Positions 22,901 through 35,000 of a stretch of 64,000 nt of DNA are shown here, piece by piece (the stretch's first letter is position 1; the number at the start of each line of letters is the position of its first letter). Below the pieces are notes generated by a model. It had not been told where the DNA came from, made no database searches, and saw nothing but the letters and a program-made list of their open reading frames with translations. The translations under genes and the position numbers were made by a program. The DNA comes from Varanus komodoensis (Eukaryota > Chordata > Lepidosauria > Squamata > Varanidae): assembly GCF_004798865.1 (NCBI RefSeq), contig NW_025335268.1, positions 82,802,187-82,866,186 on the forward strand, read 5' to 3'.

Positions 22901-25360
22901 TTAACCTGACCAGTATCTGATTATTGTTATTTTACAGTCAATTCACAGAACAGAATTTCAATTTCCATTTAGTAATCATCATGTTAATTGCATTTAGGAA
23001 TGTGTCCTTACCTCATTGTACTGGAGACCTGAGGTGTAATTATTACGGCCAACCTTCTAGATGTTCTGTGGTCCCGCAAGGACTGTCCAAGAACCAGAGC
23101 TCCATGGCAGTAAACATCATTAGTAGCAAGGGTCACAAAGGCCTGATCTGTCACTGAAAGCAAGTATTCAGAATGGTCATGCAATGCAGTATAAAGAGAA
23201 CTCCATCCTGCTAACCAGAAGTGAGCAATTTCTGGCCCCAGAATCCACTGGGAGCCCCAAGTTTCAACTGCAACAAAAAAGCCCAGCAGGAAAAAAAAGT
23301 TCAACCTTTTTTTCAGAACAGCCCTTTTTGATGCTGCACTGTCACAACACCAAGTTGGGATGGCAAATTCAGCGGCAGGAACCGTGGGACCGCAATCAGT
23401 GTGTCAACTGTATATTACCCACCCCTGTGCTAAGGAGACAAACTATGGTATCTGTAAAAGTGTATGGACTCTACAATAAGCTCTTTTGCTATCAAGAAAG
23501 AGAAAAAAAGGACAGCATCTTTAAAGTACAATTTTAAAGTACAATTGCAAGTGTGTCTGAGAGCAGGTAGCTACAAGGCTGATTTTCAATGATAAGCCTG
23601 CATTGCTGAGAATGGTAGCGATAGCTAGTAATGGTCACGAATATGAATAATGAGGCAGCTTGGGAATCATCTCCTCCTACATTAACTTGAGATCTAAGCT
23701 CAGTCCGAAGGTCTCCTCATCAACCCTTCAGCAACAAACTACAGCTGATAAAGATGAGAGAAGCAGCCTATTCCGTGGTGACTCCCTGCTAGACTATCTT
23801 GTGATACATTTCAATACTATCTTTTGTATGTTGTTGTTAGAAGATTTGGGTTTCCTTTTGGGGCACCAAAACAAGGGGCACCAACAAGCTATGATAATGA
23901 TTATAAAGTGGTCTTTTCATGTTTTTTTAAAATGGTGGGCATGTTTTAGTTGAGCCTTTCAAATTAAATCTGTGACTTTTAAAATGCTGTTTTTACTCAT
24001 GCTCATTTATTTTTATTATTAGGGCCCATGCCTTGTGCAACCTGGGTGGCAGATTTGACTCTGGCCTATTTGAGAAAAAGGCAACCATATCCATCAAAGC
24101 AGCAGTGAAGGGCTCAGAAAGGCTAGAGCTAGACAGAGGATGGGGCCCAGACAGATCCTCTCCACCGAAGGGCCCAGTTCTCCATTGCAACATCATCAGC
24201 ATAGGAAATGAGCCAGGAGAGAACTAAATGAGAAAAGGAAACAGAGGTCTCATTTGTTTTAATGTTTGCAGCTGATATTATATGCAAGCTGCATTAAGTT
24301 GCTCTTCATCACAGCAAGATGGGATGTAAGTGCTGCTGTTTACTTTTCAGTGAAATAATACTGGGGCACACGTCAGTATTGTAATACAGTTTCCACATGC
24401 TAAGCAGTGGACACATTTCATTCATACCAATCCTTATCTGGTGTAGTAAATCTTAGGCCTGACCTGTAAAAAGAGGAGACATTCCCTAAATTGCAGCCCT
24501 CTCACATCATAGCATAGCACTGCTGAACAGCAAGCCAGCAAAGAGAAGAACTGAAGTACAGTTAATTCTATTTTGCTTGGTATGAATTCTTCCTTGATAA
24601 GCGAGGATTAAACCTTAAAATTAGGAACCAAAGTAAAACATATAATTTCCCTGTTGCATTTGCAAAATGTTTCCAGCAACTGCAACTGAATGTTTAGCTT
24701 TGAAAACAGATGTGTTGCTCATCAAATGACATTTAACATATAAAGAAGGACTGCTAGGCTGCAATGATTTCTGATTCTGCTGATTCCAAACTATGTTTGC
24801 ATTAATTGTGACCAGAACAAAAGTCCAGACACAGACACAACAGAGACTCATCTGAAATTTTAAATCTGTCAATTGTTCAAGTGATGACAAATGGGTGGAC
24901 AGCAAATAACTACACAATTTTCTCTCTGTGTGTGGTGTGGTATGGTTTGGTTTTTTAGAGAAAAGACGTATGGGCCTGATTCACAATGATACAAAAGCCT
25001 AACACTGCAATTCTATATATGTCACTAGGAAGGAAGACCCAGTGAATTAATTGAGATTTGCTTCCAGGTAACTGGATACAGGAATTTGCTCTAATGCTTT
25101 TAAACATCCTACTATTCATATGCTGAACCAAGTAAGCATTGTATGTGGCTGCAAGCAACATGGAATGGCAGCAAGTAAGTCCTGTAACAAAGATATATTT
25201 GTGCCATGTGTAAGATACATCCTCTCCCTTCCTTCTTGATGCACCCATGGTATTAGAAACAAAACTTGCACCTAAAAAGTCAAGACATTTCCAAAGGGAA
25301 AAATCAGAAAACAAAGAACAGGAGGAGGAAGAGGACAGGGGAAATCCACTTACCAGGCAT
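10949..25360 (-). CDS. GYG2: Glycogenin-2, complete (9 coding exons)
   Basis: Glycogenin is the self-glucosylating primer of glycogen synthesis in the cytosol. Exons in gene order: 25360-25354, 23153-23012, 20788-20614, 19683-19521, 16829-16703, 14655-14433, 14285-14151, 12635-12546, 11110-10949 (stop TAG 10951-10949). All junctions are GT-AG, phases agree, and the total is 407 codons. The GT8 domain starts '[15 protein letters not shown]'. The metal-binding DxD is D104-A-D106 in 'CVFMDADTL'. The acceptor Tyr is Y197 in '[12 protein letters not shown]', aligning with Tyr195 of GYG1. '[12 protein letters not shown]' and '[20 protein letters not shown]' close the domain. Residues ~280-354 form a variable linker; the end '[17 protein letters not shown]' is the glycogen-synthase-binding tail. 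The 'GSAS' stretch and the MxVTDQ start favour GYG2 over GYG1. Human GYG2 has a longer linker (501 residues in total). Introns carry a Tc1-like element and LINEs. Confidence 0.96.
11630..12495 (+). repeat. L2-type LINE fragment, RT C-terminus and 3' tail
   Basis: Translation gives '[18 protein letters not shown]' and '[12 protein letters not shown]', then '[13 protein letters not shown]' in another frame: the conserved HLDYCN...LQ.IQN...LHWLP run of L2/CR1-type reverse transcriptases. The tail at 12430-12495 has 'GTAAGCCACCCAGAG' and 'GCAGCATAGAAATGGAAATA', ending in a CATAA microsatellite at 12505-12535. Several frame changes; inactive. Lies in GYG2 intron 8. Confidence 0.8.
12860..12962. 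mobile_element. hAT-like MITE, 'ctaccaattcccatc' family
   Basis: The left end 'CAGCCTTTTCCAATCTAGTG' and right end 'TTGGGGAAGATTGGG' are roughly inverted. The inner 'ACTACAAATTCCCATCATT' is the family signature. Relatives at 44345-44455 and 51868-51990. Lies in GYG2 intron 7. Confidence 0.55.
13480..13742 (+). repeat. L2-type LINE 3' end
   Basis: Ends with 'TATACCACCCTGAGAGCTCT', 'GGGCAGTATAGAAATGCAAT' and AAATGGATAAATAATA, the usual L2-type 3' tail; upstream sequence is decayed coding region. Lies in GYG2 intron 7. Confidence 0.5.
17766..19070 (+). mobile_element. Decayed Tc1/mariner-type DNA transposon
   Basis: The left end 'GGTGTCTTGCAGAAGTATTC' matches the TIR type of vertebrate Tc1 elements. 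At 18205-18290 the translation '[20 protein letters not shown]' matches the Tc1 DNA-binding region (..I..KWK.YG....LPR). At 18740-18860 it reads '[19 protein letters not shown]' then 'LDALE.PS..Q', matching the QQDNDPKHTAK...LEWPSQSPDLNPIENLW catalytic block. About 1.3 kb, near the full length of Tc1 elements. The frame is interrupted many times, so it is dead. A terminal GGGAGGGTGAAT near 19060 may be the right end. Lies in GYG2 intron 4. Confidence 0.85.
19870..20245 (+). repeat. Dispersed repeat A, copy 2
   Basis: Shares ordered blocks with 3230-3545: 'CCAAGGACCAAATTCCAG', 'GTGGTGGGTGGGGCGAAGAG', 'CACAAAAGCCAGGGAG' and 'CCCCAATGATTGGTGACTAA'. This copy continues to 'CTGAGGTTCTGCACCC'. Lies in GYG2 intron 3. 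Confidence 0.5.
21600..22540 (-). repeat. L2-type LINE fragment
   Basis: On the minus strand the translation near 21720-21820 reads '[20 protein letters not shown]', matching the GDRAFSVVAPRLWNSLP block at the C-terminus of L2-type polymerases. Upstream minus-strand sequence to ~22500 is degenerate RT region. Inside GYG2 intron 2. Confidence 0.6.
25354..25360 (-). CDS. GYG2: GYG2 first coding exon, only 7 nt coding
   Basis: Minus-strand ATGCCTG is followed directly by a strong donor GTAAGTGG. Joined to exon 2 it gives M-P-V-T-D-Q, matching the human GYG2 start M-S/T-V-T-D-Q in residue count and phase. It lies 2.2 kb upstream of exon 2 and about 0.8 kb inside the CpG island. Its 5' end is not defined: it may be spliced from a non-coding exon in the island or start locally. 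Confidence 0.8.
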
Positions 25361-26154
25361 CCTCTAAAACCGACAGGCTATAAGCTGCCGGCAGAGACTG
25401 GAAGAAAGGCTGGGGGTGGGGAGACTTCTCCACTCCTTACTTGCTGCCAGTAGGCTGGTCTCTGTCAACAAAGCACCAGAAGGGATTAGCCTCTTTCTTT
25501 CCAGCTGAAGACAACAAGTGAATGATGTTAAACATTCGTACATTCTCCAGCTTTGCTGCTTCAAGGCTTTGCCCTCAGGAGCAAATATACAGTCATTTTG
25601 GGCAAAGTATTTGGAGAAAGGGTGGGGGAAAGGAGAAGAAAAGAGGTGGTGAGTGTTCTTTATTAGCTTTCCACCCCCTCCCTTTTCTTTGGGGTAATAT
25701 GAGAGGAAACCATAACCATTCAACACAAGTCCTTCAAAAGCAAGGCTTAAATATGCACAAGCACACACCCTTCCATTTGCTTCCCTGAAAAAACTAGAGG
25801 GCCCAACAAGTAGTTTCATGTTCTCTCCTTCCGATTCCCTAGCAAAATATTAACCTTTTAATCGCTGTCAGCATTTACTGTTTGTTTGCAGTAGAGAGAG
25901 AGGAGAGGTTACCAGCGAAAAGCAAAGGATGACTACTGACGATCCTTTGCGTGATAAATGAGTCTTGTCTGGCAGGCTTTCCAGAGAGATGCGGGCATGG
26001 GCTTTTGTGGACTGAACCCACTTCTTGCATCTGATGGCCAAGCACCGATCCACAGAAGCCGGTGCCACCACAATTCCGCAGGGCAACCTTAAGCATGCTT
26101 CCTCAGCACTAAGTCCCTGGAGCACTTCTCCCTCTCTCTGCTAAGTGACATTGG

Positions 26155-26990
26155 GACTGCGGCGTTCGGGCGCCATCCGCGCGCCCGTGCACGGGAGCCG
26201 GTGTCGCGGAACTCCGCGGCGAGTCCTTCGGAGGAGGGCATCGCGGGTCCAGGCTTCGTTTGCAAGGTCCCCCCGGGGCTCCTCTCTCTGCGTTTTGCTG
26301 GGGAGGCTGCCACAGCGGGCATTAACCCTCCGCCGGGCCCAGGGGACACGTGAGCCCCCAGAGGCTCCCCCAGGGGATAGCGCTGTCAGCAGGGAGCAGC
26401 CGTCCCCTGCATCGAGCCGTGCCTGCCTCTCCCGCCCTGCCCGTGCTGCGCCGCAGCTCCCCACCCACTGCAAGGGCAGAGCCGCAGGACGCACCGGGCA
26501 CGCTCTCTCCGCTGCCAACGGAGCCTCGCTGCTTTCTCACGGCTGCATGTCGGCGGCGGCTACGGACCAGGCAGGGGGCTTACGGGGCGACGCGAGGTCG
26601 GAAGGCGAGGCTCCGCTGCCGCTGCGCCCTCCGCGAGTCCTCCAGCCGCCCTTGGCGCTCCATGTGCCGCCGAGCCAGCTCGCTCTCGCCGCCGCCACAG
26701 CCATCCGACGGGCTGGGGCGGTCTGCGCCGGGCCAGCCCGGAGAGCAGCGAGGCGTCCCGCTCATTGGCCGGGCGGCGGCTCCGCCCCCGCCAGCGCCGC
26801 TCAGACGCCCCTCGGCCGGGAACGCGCCCGCCGCGCGGCGTGCCTGCAGCTGCCGCGGGAGGGACGCGGCGCCGCATCCCGAGGCCGGGGACCCGCTGGC
26901 GCTGTCTGAAGCCTCCTCGTTCCGCTGGCGCTCGTTCGTCAGAATGGCCCTCTTTTCTGGAACCGGTCTCCGGAAATCATCACTGAGGGT
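26155..26990 (-). promoter_or_regulatory. GYG2: CpG island, probable GYG2 promoter
   Basis: The only long CpG-dense block in the window, sharply bounded by AT-rich DNA. Around 26764-26792 it has a minus-strand CCAAT box (GGCCAATGAG) just downstream of GC boxes ('CCGCCCCCGCC' on plus). A good minus-strand donor, CGCCCC|GTAAGC, sits at 26581/26580. This suits a TSS near 26.7 kb, a short non-coding first exon, and splicing toward the coding exon at 25354-25360. The long open frames here on both strands come from low stop-codon density in GC-rich DNA. Confidence 0.65.
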
Positions 26991-27039
26991 GCCCACGGTT
27001 GCCTCTCCGGGCAATGCCTTGTTGCCACGTTGCTGGAGT

Positions 27040-27210
27040 TGATTGATTGATTTATATCGCACGCTTTTTCCTGCAAGGAACCTACGGAGGTTTACATAAT
27101 TCTCTCGATTTATCCTCTCACCAACCCTGTGAGGTAAGTTAGGCTGTAGTGCATGACTGGCCCCTAGTCCCCCAGTGAGTTTCATGCCACACCTGGGACT
27201 AGAACCCTGA
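27040..27210 (-). repeat. tRNA-derived SINE (reverse copy)
   Basis: Plus strand shows TTGATTGATTTATAT, 'CTCACCAACCCTGTGAGGTA', 'AGTGAGTTTCATGCC' and 'TGGGACTAGAACCC', the reverse complement of the SINE at 8228-8425. Confidence 0.65.
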
Positions 27211-27639
27211 TACCCGAATCTTACCGCACCACTCCCATCCCTCCAGAGTTTTGCCTTGCCCAACCTGACAACCCCTCTCCCAGGTGTCTTGAACTACGTG
27301 CAACTCCCATACAGTGGCTGTATCTGGAGGGCAACGGTGGAAACACATGCACAAAAATAAATACACAATTTTAGTTTATTATAATTCAATAAAATCATGT
27401 ATTTGCTTGTATATGGCCCATTAGTCAAAACCCTTTGGGCAGATTACCTGCCCAATCCCAACCCCCAACACTGTAAAATAGAATAGCATAGTAAAACATA
27501 ATACAAAACCACACATGTAAGTTTAAAATAATGAAACCAGAGTAAAACTAAACTCAGAATCAAGATAAAAGCCAGCTGTTCGGAGACTGAAAAATGCATA
27601 GAAACCTTTTTAACTTAAAAGCTAAAAAGCCTGGAAAAG

Positions 27640-28300
27640 CAAAAAGGTGGTTACCTAGCATCAAAAGCACAACAATGGAGTCATTCCACAAACGGGGGAG
27701 CCTTGAGGGGGAAATGTCCTCTTTCAGGGGCACTCTCAGAAGGGCTTCTTTCTGAACATGATCCTAGGGCTTGAGCAGGTAAATATGGAAGAAGACCATC
27801 CTTTAGGTATAAGCATTTTAGGGCTTTGCATCTCTGGAAATGGGCTGGTACCCAGTGCAGATCATAAAGTACTGGCATAACACAATCATATTGTGCAGTG
27901 TCCACTAACATGTGTGCTGTCCTGTTTTGAAGCAGCTGATGTTTCCAGGTCATGCTGAAAGACAAGGCATGGCAGTGATTCAAATAGGAAGCTCTTAGAG
28001 CATAGATAACTGTAGCTAAGCTATCTCTGTCCTGATAAGGTTGTAGCTGGTATGTCAGCCTCAGCTGATAAAAGGGGTTCTGTGCCTAAAGTTTAGGGTA
28101 ATGTGACCTGCTCCAGAACAGGGTAAACATAACTTAGCAGGCTGAGGAACCACTCAGAAATAGTACCTGCATCTTATCAGGACTGAATCTTAATTTACTG
28201 GCCCTTACCCAGTCCATGACCACACCCAGGATGCCCACTACAACACCTTGGCTTGCTAAGGCAAAACAAGGCTAGGAATCATTTTCCTGTTAGTGACACT
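27640..28300 (-). repeat. L2-type LINE fragment
   Basis: Minus-strand translation at 27690-27960 reads 'LLQNRTAHMLVDTAQYDCVM', then 'PVLYDLHWVPAHFQRCKALK': the LLQN.AAR.L...PVL..LHWLPV..RI..K.L region of L2-type polymerases. Not active. Confidence 0.7.
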
Positions 28301-31300
28301 TATGTCCCTACCCCGGGTAACCTCCCCCAAATGTTTTATGTACATTTTGAAGACTATAGGAGATATAATAGAGCCTCAGGGAACCTCGTCATTGCCAAGG
28401 AGAGAGCAATGAACCCCCTGCACCACCTTCTGGAATCAGCAATTCAATAGGAGCCAAAGTAGTGCCGCCTGGTAGTTCCAACATGCAGCCTATCCAGGAG
28501 GACACAGTGGAGGATGGTAACAACATATTAAGGAGACAAATGAAATTTGTGGGTGGGGTGAGGAAAGATCCTGAACAGATCGCCAGATGTGTTTGTCTGT
28601 GCTTAAAAGAAGCTGTGGGATCAGAGCACACTGGATTGGGTGCCTGTGTGTGTGTGTGCGCGCGCATGTCCCATGCCCTAAGGATGGGCAGAATGAAACA
28701 GGCCCTTCAGGTGGCAGATGCTAAAGGAGTCTTGAGCAGTAGGGAGCTGATGGAGGACAGGCGCGCCATGCAACCTGCTTTATGACTCCTAAGCTAGTGC
28801 TGTCCTCAGGGGTAGAGAAGGATCCTGACTTGTTTCCATGACTGAAGAGAGATCCAGCTGCCAATTGGATCAGCTCCGGCACATAGAATGAGGGTGTGAT
28901 TGTTTTGTCCTTTGCCTTGGGCAATAAAATAACATGGATTGGGCCTGTGCTTTCCGGTGTGGCTTTGATCTGCAAAATGGCATGAGGAGAAGGGTAAAAT
29001 ACTTCTTTCAAGGTCTAATGCCCTCTTCTATTCCATCTGGACAGAACATACATTTTAGCTGCTTTTAGCTAAACGAAAAGATGAGGGGAAGTGTGATCAT
29101 GGATCTTCCAGCTTAGCTCCAACTTAGCCCTAAGACATAATGCAGCATGCCATTCCAAGCATGGCAGCTGCAGGCCTATATTTGTAGCTGCCAATATTGT
29201 TAGGAATGGAAGAATCTTTGTGGGTTTGCCTTCAGACAATAACTGACCAGATTCTAGAAGTTGGCAAAATAATGGGAATTGCCAAGGTATTTTTATGACA
29301 CAGAGAAGGAGCCAGGAGACATATTTCCATCCTCCCAGCTAAGGGTGATATAATCTAGGATTCTGGGTGAAAAAAAGAAAAGAAAATAAGGAATTGTAGG
29401 TTTGACTTGAAGAATAAGACAGATGGGGGGGGCAAAAAAGAGAGGGGTTGAGATGAGTTTGGGGGTCTGTATGAAGTAACAGCAGCTGAAAAGAATGGAG
29501 TATTTTTTAGGACTCTGAGGTGAGAATGTAGAATTTTTAAGCTGTGTTCTTCCACCTAATACTCACTTTATATATATTTATGGATAAATGAATTTGTTAA
29601 TTAATTATTACACAGGTTCTAAATTTCTCAGGATCCTTTGGAGAACACATTGATGGCTGTGTGTTTTTTTTGAGGGGGGGTAAATATTCCATAAATGGGA
29701 TAAATATTCCCCACTGTTCCATTTCTTTAGAATCTGGGGTAGATAACACACTCTAAAAACAACAGTGGACTGACACATGCTTTGAAAGATACCTAAAGAC
29801 CAGAACAAACAAACCACAATTGGAGCTTTTCAAGTTTGTTTTACTGTGCAACAGATCAATATGCTGTTTGTCCATTCCAATTATTCAAATGCAATTTATA
29901 ACAGAAATGAAATGATCAAAATCTTGTTTCTCCCATAAATTCTGCACAAGTGTATAACTAATATACTAATAAATATGACACTAATAAATGTTTTTGAAAG
30001 GAATAAAAAATGTGGGGGGGGCAGAATTCTTCATTTCATGCTTCAAAGACTGGTCATGTGTCTATAATCACAATATATTCCCACCCACTCCTTTTAAGTG
30101 CTGTAACCCTAATCCAGGAATCTCTGGGCATGACTGAAGGCTGTGTACATTCCTCAACTATCTGATGACCTCGCCACCAAACAGGGCCAGCTCCAAGGTT
30201 TTGATGGCCTTCAGGCATGATTTCACCATTGCCACCAGCTGTTCTTGTGCATCATCCTCTCTGTCATCCTCTCTTCCACTTACTTGCCTGATAGGCAGAG
30301 AGCCATTGAGCAACTGGACGTCAGCTGCTGTTGCTGCTGCTTCTCCTTACCGCCATGGTCTGAACCAGAGCGATAGGCTGGTGAACAAGCAGGTTGCAAT
30401 GGTGGAGAGGAGATGCAGATCCAGGGGTCTCTTGTTGTGGGTCCCATCTGGAATGTAGGCCCTCAGCAGGCACTTGGCCATGTTTACCTTTGACAGTAGT
30501 CCAGCTAGCGAAACAGGGAGCCTACCACACAGTTCAGCCAGGCACCCCAAAGCAGGACACCTAATGAAGGCTATCTCCAAAGTTAGCTGTTTTTAATGCT
30601 GTATGAGCAAATACACTTTTTTCTCTTAGAAGGCTGAATCCAAGCAGGAATATGCACTGTTTGTGTATTTAGATTCATGTGGTTAGTTTACCATAATTGC
30701 TTAGAAGTGAATCCCATTTCTTTCAATTGAGTGTATCAGTGCATCTATTTAAATCATGTTCTTCCCTACCTTTCCATATAAAGTCAATCCCCCATGAGAA
30801 AAAGGGAAAAAAAACCCAGAGAAACAAATTAACAGATTACAAGTAATTAAATCAAAGTGTTAACATTAACAACTAAAACAGATCTAAAAATGAAGTTTCA
30901 CTTAGAACAGAGGAAAAGAAAATGGCCTCCAGCAGAGAACTGAGAGATAACAGTGAAGGCAACAGGCAGACAAGACAGTCTGGGATCAATAATCCATAGT
31001 GAAGATGTCACAACTAAGGCAGCTCTGTTACCCATGTGGCCATCCACCTAGTCTGTAGGAAAAGGCACTGAAACCAGGGCCTTAATTGCTGAGCACACCA
31101 GTATAATTTTATGGAAGAAGGCAGCTCTTCACATACCCAGAATTCCATCTTTTCCCAGACTGATATCCTATGCCTCTCCCTTGCTGCGCTCGAGCCCCAT
31201 ACTTGGAGGCTTATGTGCATCCTGTGCATGGAATGAGGCATCGCAGTACCTGCCACTGCTGCACCTTGCACCATGTGTGTTATCCAGGTGGCTCTTTGTG

Positions 31301-31590
31301 GCTGTCCAGATAATGCACTGGGAAGGGAAGGAAGCTGTTGTGCCAACAGGAACTGAGATAAGCCCTCAGCCTCCGTCTCCTACTCTCCCTGCTCCCACCA
31401 AGCCTCTTTTTGCCCTCTCCAAATCCCAGTTCTAAACCTAGAGAGGTGTCCAGCATGGTTCTTTCCACACTGGCAGTGAGGGGCACAAGAAGGAAGTGTG
31501 GCCTTTGGAGTCCCAGTACCAAGACCACAGGACCTCAGAGTAGGGACTCTGAAAAATTCTATGGCACCTCAGGAGTCCATAGGATTGTGC
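28300..31590. other. Intergenic DNA between the GYG2 promoter side and the XG 3' end
   Basis: No exon recognised. There is a GT/GC dinucleotide run at 28635-28668. The open frames are short and have no recognisable motifs. Confidence 0.5.
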
Positions 31591-31591
31591 C

Positions 31592-31597
31592 TTTATT
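31592..31597 (-). promoter_or_regulatory. XG: Candidate poly(A) signal of XG
   Basis: TTTATT on plus is AATAAA on minus, 441 nt past the proposed XG stop. It implies a 3' UTR of about 0.45 kb, all in the last exon. Confidence 0.45.
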
Positions 31598-32037
31598 GAA
31601 TTGGCAACCTGCGGCTTAAAATGTTACGATCCTGAAAATAGCCTCAGCCAAGTTATTTGTAAAGACTGAGTGAAAAGTTACAGCTTACAATATTTAACAT
31701 GATGCCATTGCAAAGATTTGTTGAGATTCTGATCATTAGTGACAAATCATTTTACAAAACAACCACCACTATAACAAACCACATTCCATTTCCCCTGCAT
31801 ATACATAAAAATGTGAGTTAGAAACTTTTTATATCAGTGAAGAACTGTTGTGTAGTTGACTGTGATTACATTATCTCTAGCTTTGAAAGATGGTTCTTCA
31901 CTTTTCAGTTTTTCATCAAGTAAAATATAGTATTTACAAAATCTTAGTGAGGAGAGAGAGAGAGAGAAATAACACTGGGAATTAGGGTCTGGAAGATCGT
32001 CCGGAAGTCTGTATTTCTCTGCCCATTTCTTTATGAT

Positions 32038-35000
32038 TTATACAGCTCCTCCAGCTGAAATAAAATATTGCACGTTAATTTAAAAGCTAGAAATGCATGA
32101 TTTTAAACAGATATTCAGTTCTGAGAGCACTGCAATATACACACACTTACTCAAGAGGAAGCCCTATTAGTAGGACTTGCTTCCAATGTGCTGTGAGACC
32201 TCAGCTTTGGAAAGTCCATGTACAGATTACAGCTTATATACTCAGAAGGAACCATTATTTTTTTAAGAGCACTTCAAAGTTATGTAGCAGTTGTATTTGC
32301 TGGATCTGCATTTGTGATTCCTCTGAGAAAAAGATAAAGTGTGAATGGTAGAGACGCATCCCTAAACACGCAGGGATATGCAGTGAGGAGCGCTGGCTTC
32401 TGCAGCCTCTCACTGCATGAAAGCTGAGCATCATGTAAACACTGCATGGCATGCTGCACTGGCTTATGAATGTTAGTGCTGCTTACCATGATGTGTGAAT
32501 CCAGCACATTGGCTTATGAATGTTAGTAGTATTTACCATGTCATGTGAATCCAGCATAGACGATCTAAAAGTTTTTCATTTGTGCACAGGCCACACGTAG
32601 AACCCACAGCTTGTTGTTGGGGTAGCTGAGGATGGCTTGTTCAAAAGGTTGTTTGTCATGAAGTCTCCCTTGCCAGTGACATCCACCCCCGTACTGATAC
32701 TGAAATGGCACTTTGGAAAGACTGGACTTGGCTGCTCTTTTTTAAAACTGATGCTCCAAAATGAGTTTGTGATTTTTNNNNNNNNNNNNNNNNNNNNNNN
32801 NNNNNNNNNNNNNNNNNNNNNNNNNNNNNNNNNNNNNNNNNNNNNNNNNNNNNNNNNNNNNNNNNNNNNNNNNNNNNCTGACAAGGGAAACAGAAAAATG
32901 GAACTGGTGATATACTGTGTAGGAAGAAAACAAGGCAAAGACTGTATGTATCCTTACCTGTGACACTTGCAAAGCACTGGGGTGGGGAATAATACTAAAA
33001 GAAACTAGAAATGCATTCTCTACCCCCTTTCAACACTTTCCAGATCCCTGTGACAATGGGGATTATTGGGAATTACTTCATGGCTGCATTTCAGACAAAT
33101 ACTGCTGAAGTTACTGCACTTCCTTGCATTTTCAGAAATTTCCTTAAAGGGTGTTGTTGTTGTTCAGAAACCCCTTGAATAGGCACAAAGCTTCCCAGAA
33201 GTGGGAGGAAAAAAGGTGGCTGAAGTGGACAGTTCAGCTGGAATAATTAACAGGCAGTTAATTACTCCACCCCATTCTGAGTTTAAAAACACTTTGTGAC
33301 ATTTGCAAACATGTTAAAGGCTTGGGGCAGGGGGCTGAGAAACTGAAGAGATGAATAACAATAGGGGCAGCAGCTGGCAGTGCAGGAAAGAGACAATTAG
33401 GAGGGCAAGGGAACCAAAACTGCACAGCTCTGCTCTGTTTCAGATCTACTCTGAAGAAGGGATGAGGGAAAATGAAGGGATGAAGGAAAATGAAAATGCT
33501 AGTGAGATTACAAGGAGTGGCAGGCGAGTTCGCTACACTGGTTGGCTGTTTTCTCCCCATTTCTGGCTGCCAGATATAGATATATAAAATAAACAAACAG
33601 TGATCAGCAATACAAAATTCATGGCAGAGCAGCAGAACTGGGGCAGGAGATCTGAGCAAATTTAACAGCAGGAAAAAAATGTATGTGAACATGTTTCTCC
33701 AGGTGTTCCTACTTTATTATAAGGGAAGTGCTGAAGCATGGAGGCCATGGACACGAAGTGCACAAGGGGAAGGTTGTGAAATACTGGGAAGGTGATCTTT
33801 TTAAACAACAGCAACAACCTCCCAAGTGTGTTCCTACATTCGTAAGGGCTTAGAGAATTATTTCTTTATTGCAACCTCAGGCAGGTGGGAGGGAGTTTTC
33901 TACATCAGCCAGCAAACCTAGTAGACCAACTGCAGGAAATGTCCTGACTTAGGGAATGAGAAAACGAGGATTTCTGACACAGGTCCCATACCCAGGATAC
34001 AGGTTGGAAGCAGGCTGGAGGACTGAGAAGGGCCAAAGGAGAAATAAGTCACAAGAAGCAGTCTAGGGGGACATTGTTTTTCTGGAGTAATGGACCGCCC
34101 ATCCACCCACAAGGCTGCTTTGCAGGATGGATTAGCATGAAGTGCCAATGTGCAGTTTGTGTTTAGAAAACATCCCTGTAGCTACCGCAGACAGGATGTG
34201 GTTGCTACATTAAATGGGAATTGGTTGTGACCATCATGTTTAAGACTGCTTCCTATATGGTGTTTTTCTAACTGCAGTACCCCTTCTCCATAAACATGCA
34301 TAAAAACAGCATGTATAGATAGTATGCAGTATCATACCTGGGTGGGACACCATTATTTCAACCAGTGCTGTATTGGCAGAAACACAAATGATATTTTGTG
34401 TCCTGTATGTCGGGTGTACAGTACACCAGACATAGAACTTAACGAAGCCAGCCTTCCATCTTTAAAACCATGCATTAATAATAGATCCAGCATTCTATAC
34501 AGAGAAAAGCTATACTCATGTCAGACCAACCTTTGATAAAGCTCTTTTTCAGCTTGCAGAACAGGGAGGGTAGGCATAATTTATTTTTGATACCAAATTA
34601 TTGTATTTGCCTGGTGATGTCATTCTTAGTAACCAATCAGGAATTACTTTGAAAGCTTGAGCAAATATAACATCCATTCATGTGGCAGGACATCTCCCGC
34701 TGCGCTTCGCCCCTGCATATGCTGTGCCGCCCCAACTCGTGGAGAAGAGCTCAAGGGTCTTGGGGAAGGAAAACTGCTCCCTCCCCGTTCCATTGATGGA
34801 AACTGTTCCATCAGTGGAAGTGATTACTGACTTCTGAACTTTTATTCTAGCATGTTTCATCCATGTTTCCTCCATTATATCTTTTACTGTAGTTATTTAC
34901 AAAAATATGTAATGCTTACCATCGTCATTCTTACCTCTTGGTTTAAAACAGTATCTCTTTTCCTTGTAAGCAGAATACCCAACTACCACCCCAACAGTGA

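Noticed and set aside
24462-24480. Minus-strand ATGTCTCCTCTTTTTACAG as GYG2 first exon
   Set aside because: Phase would fit, but the donor GTCAGG is weak and the N-terminus would be longer than in the family. 25354-25360 fits better.
26580-26662. Minus-strand ATG (MERQGRLEDS...) before the donor at 26580 as the GYG2 start
   Set aside because: Joined to exon 2 it is out of frame with VTDQAFV. The exon may exist as untranslated sequence.
26145-27263. Long open frames on both strands (up to 254 codons)
   Set aside because: They lie in the CpG island, are rich in R/A/P/G in every frame, and lack domains or splice logic. GC-rich DNA has few stop codons.
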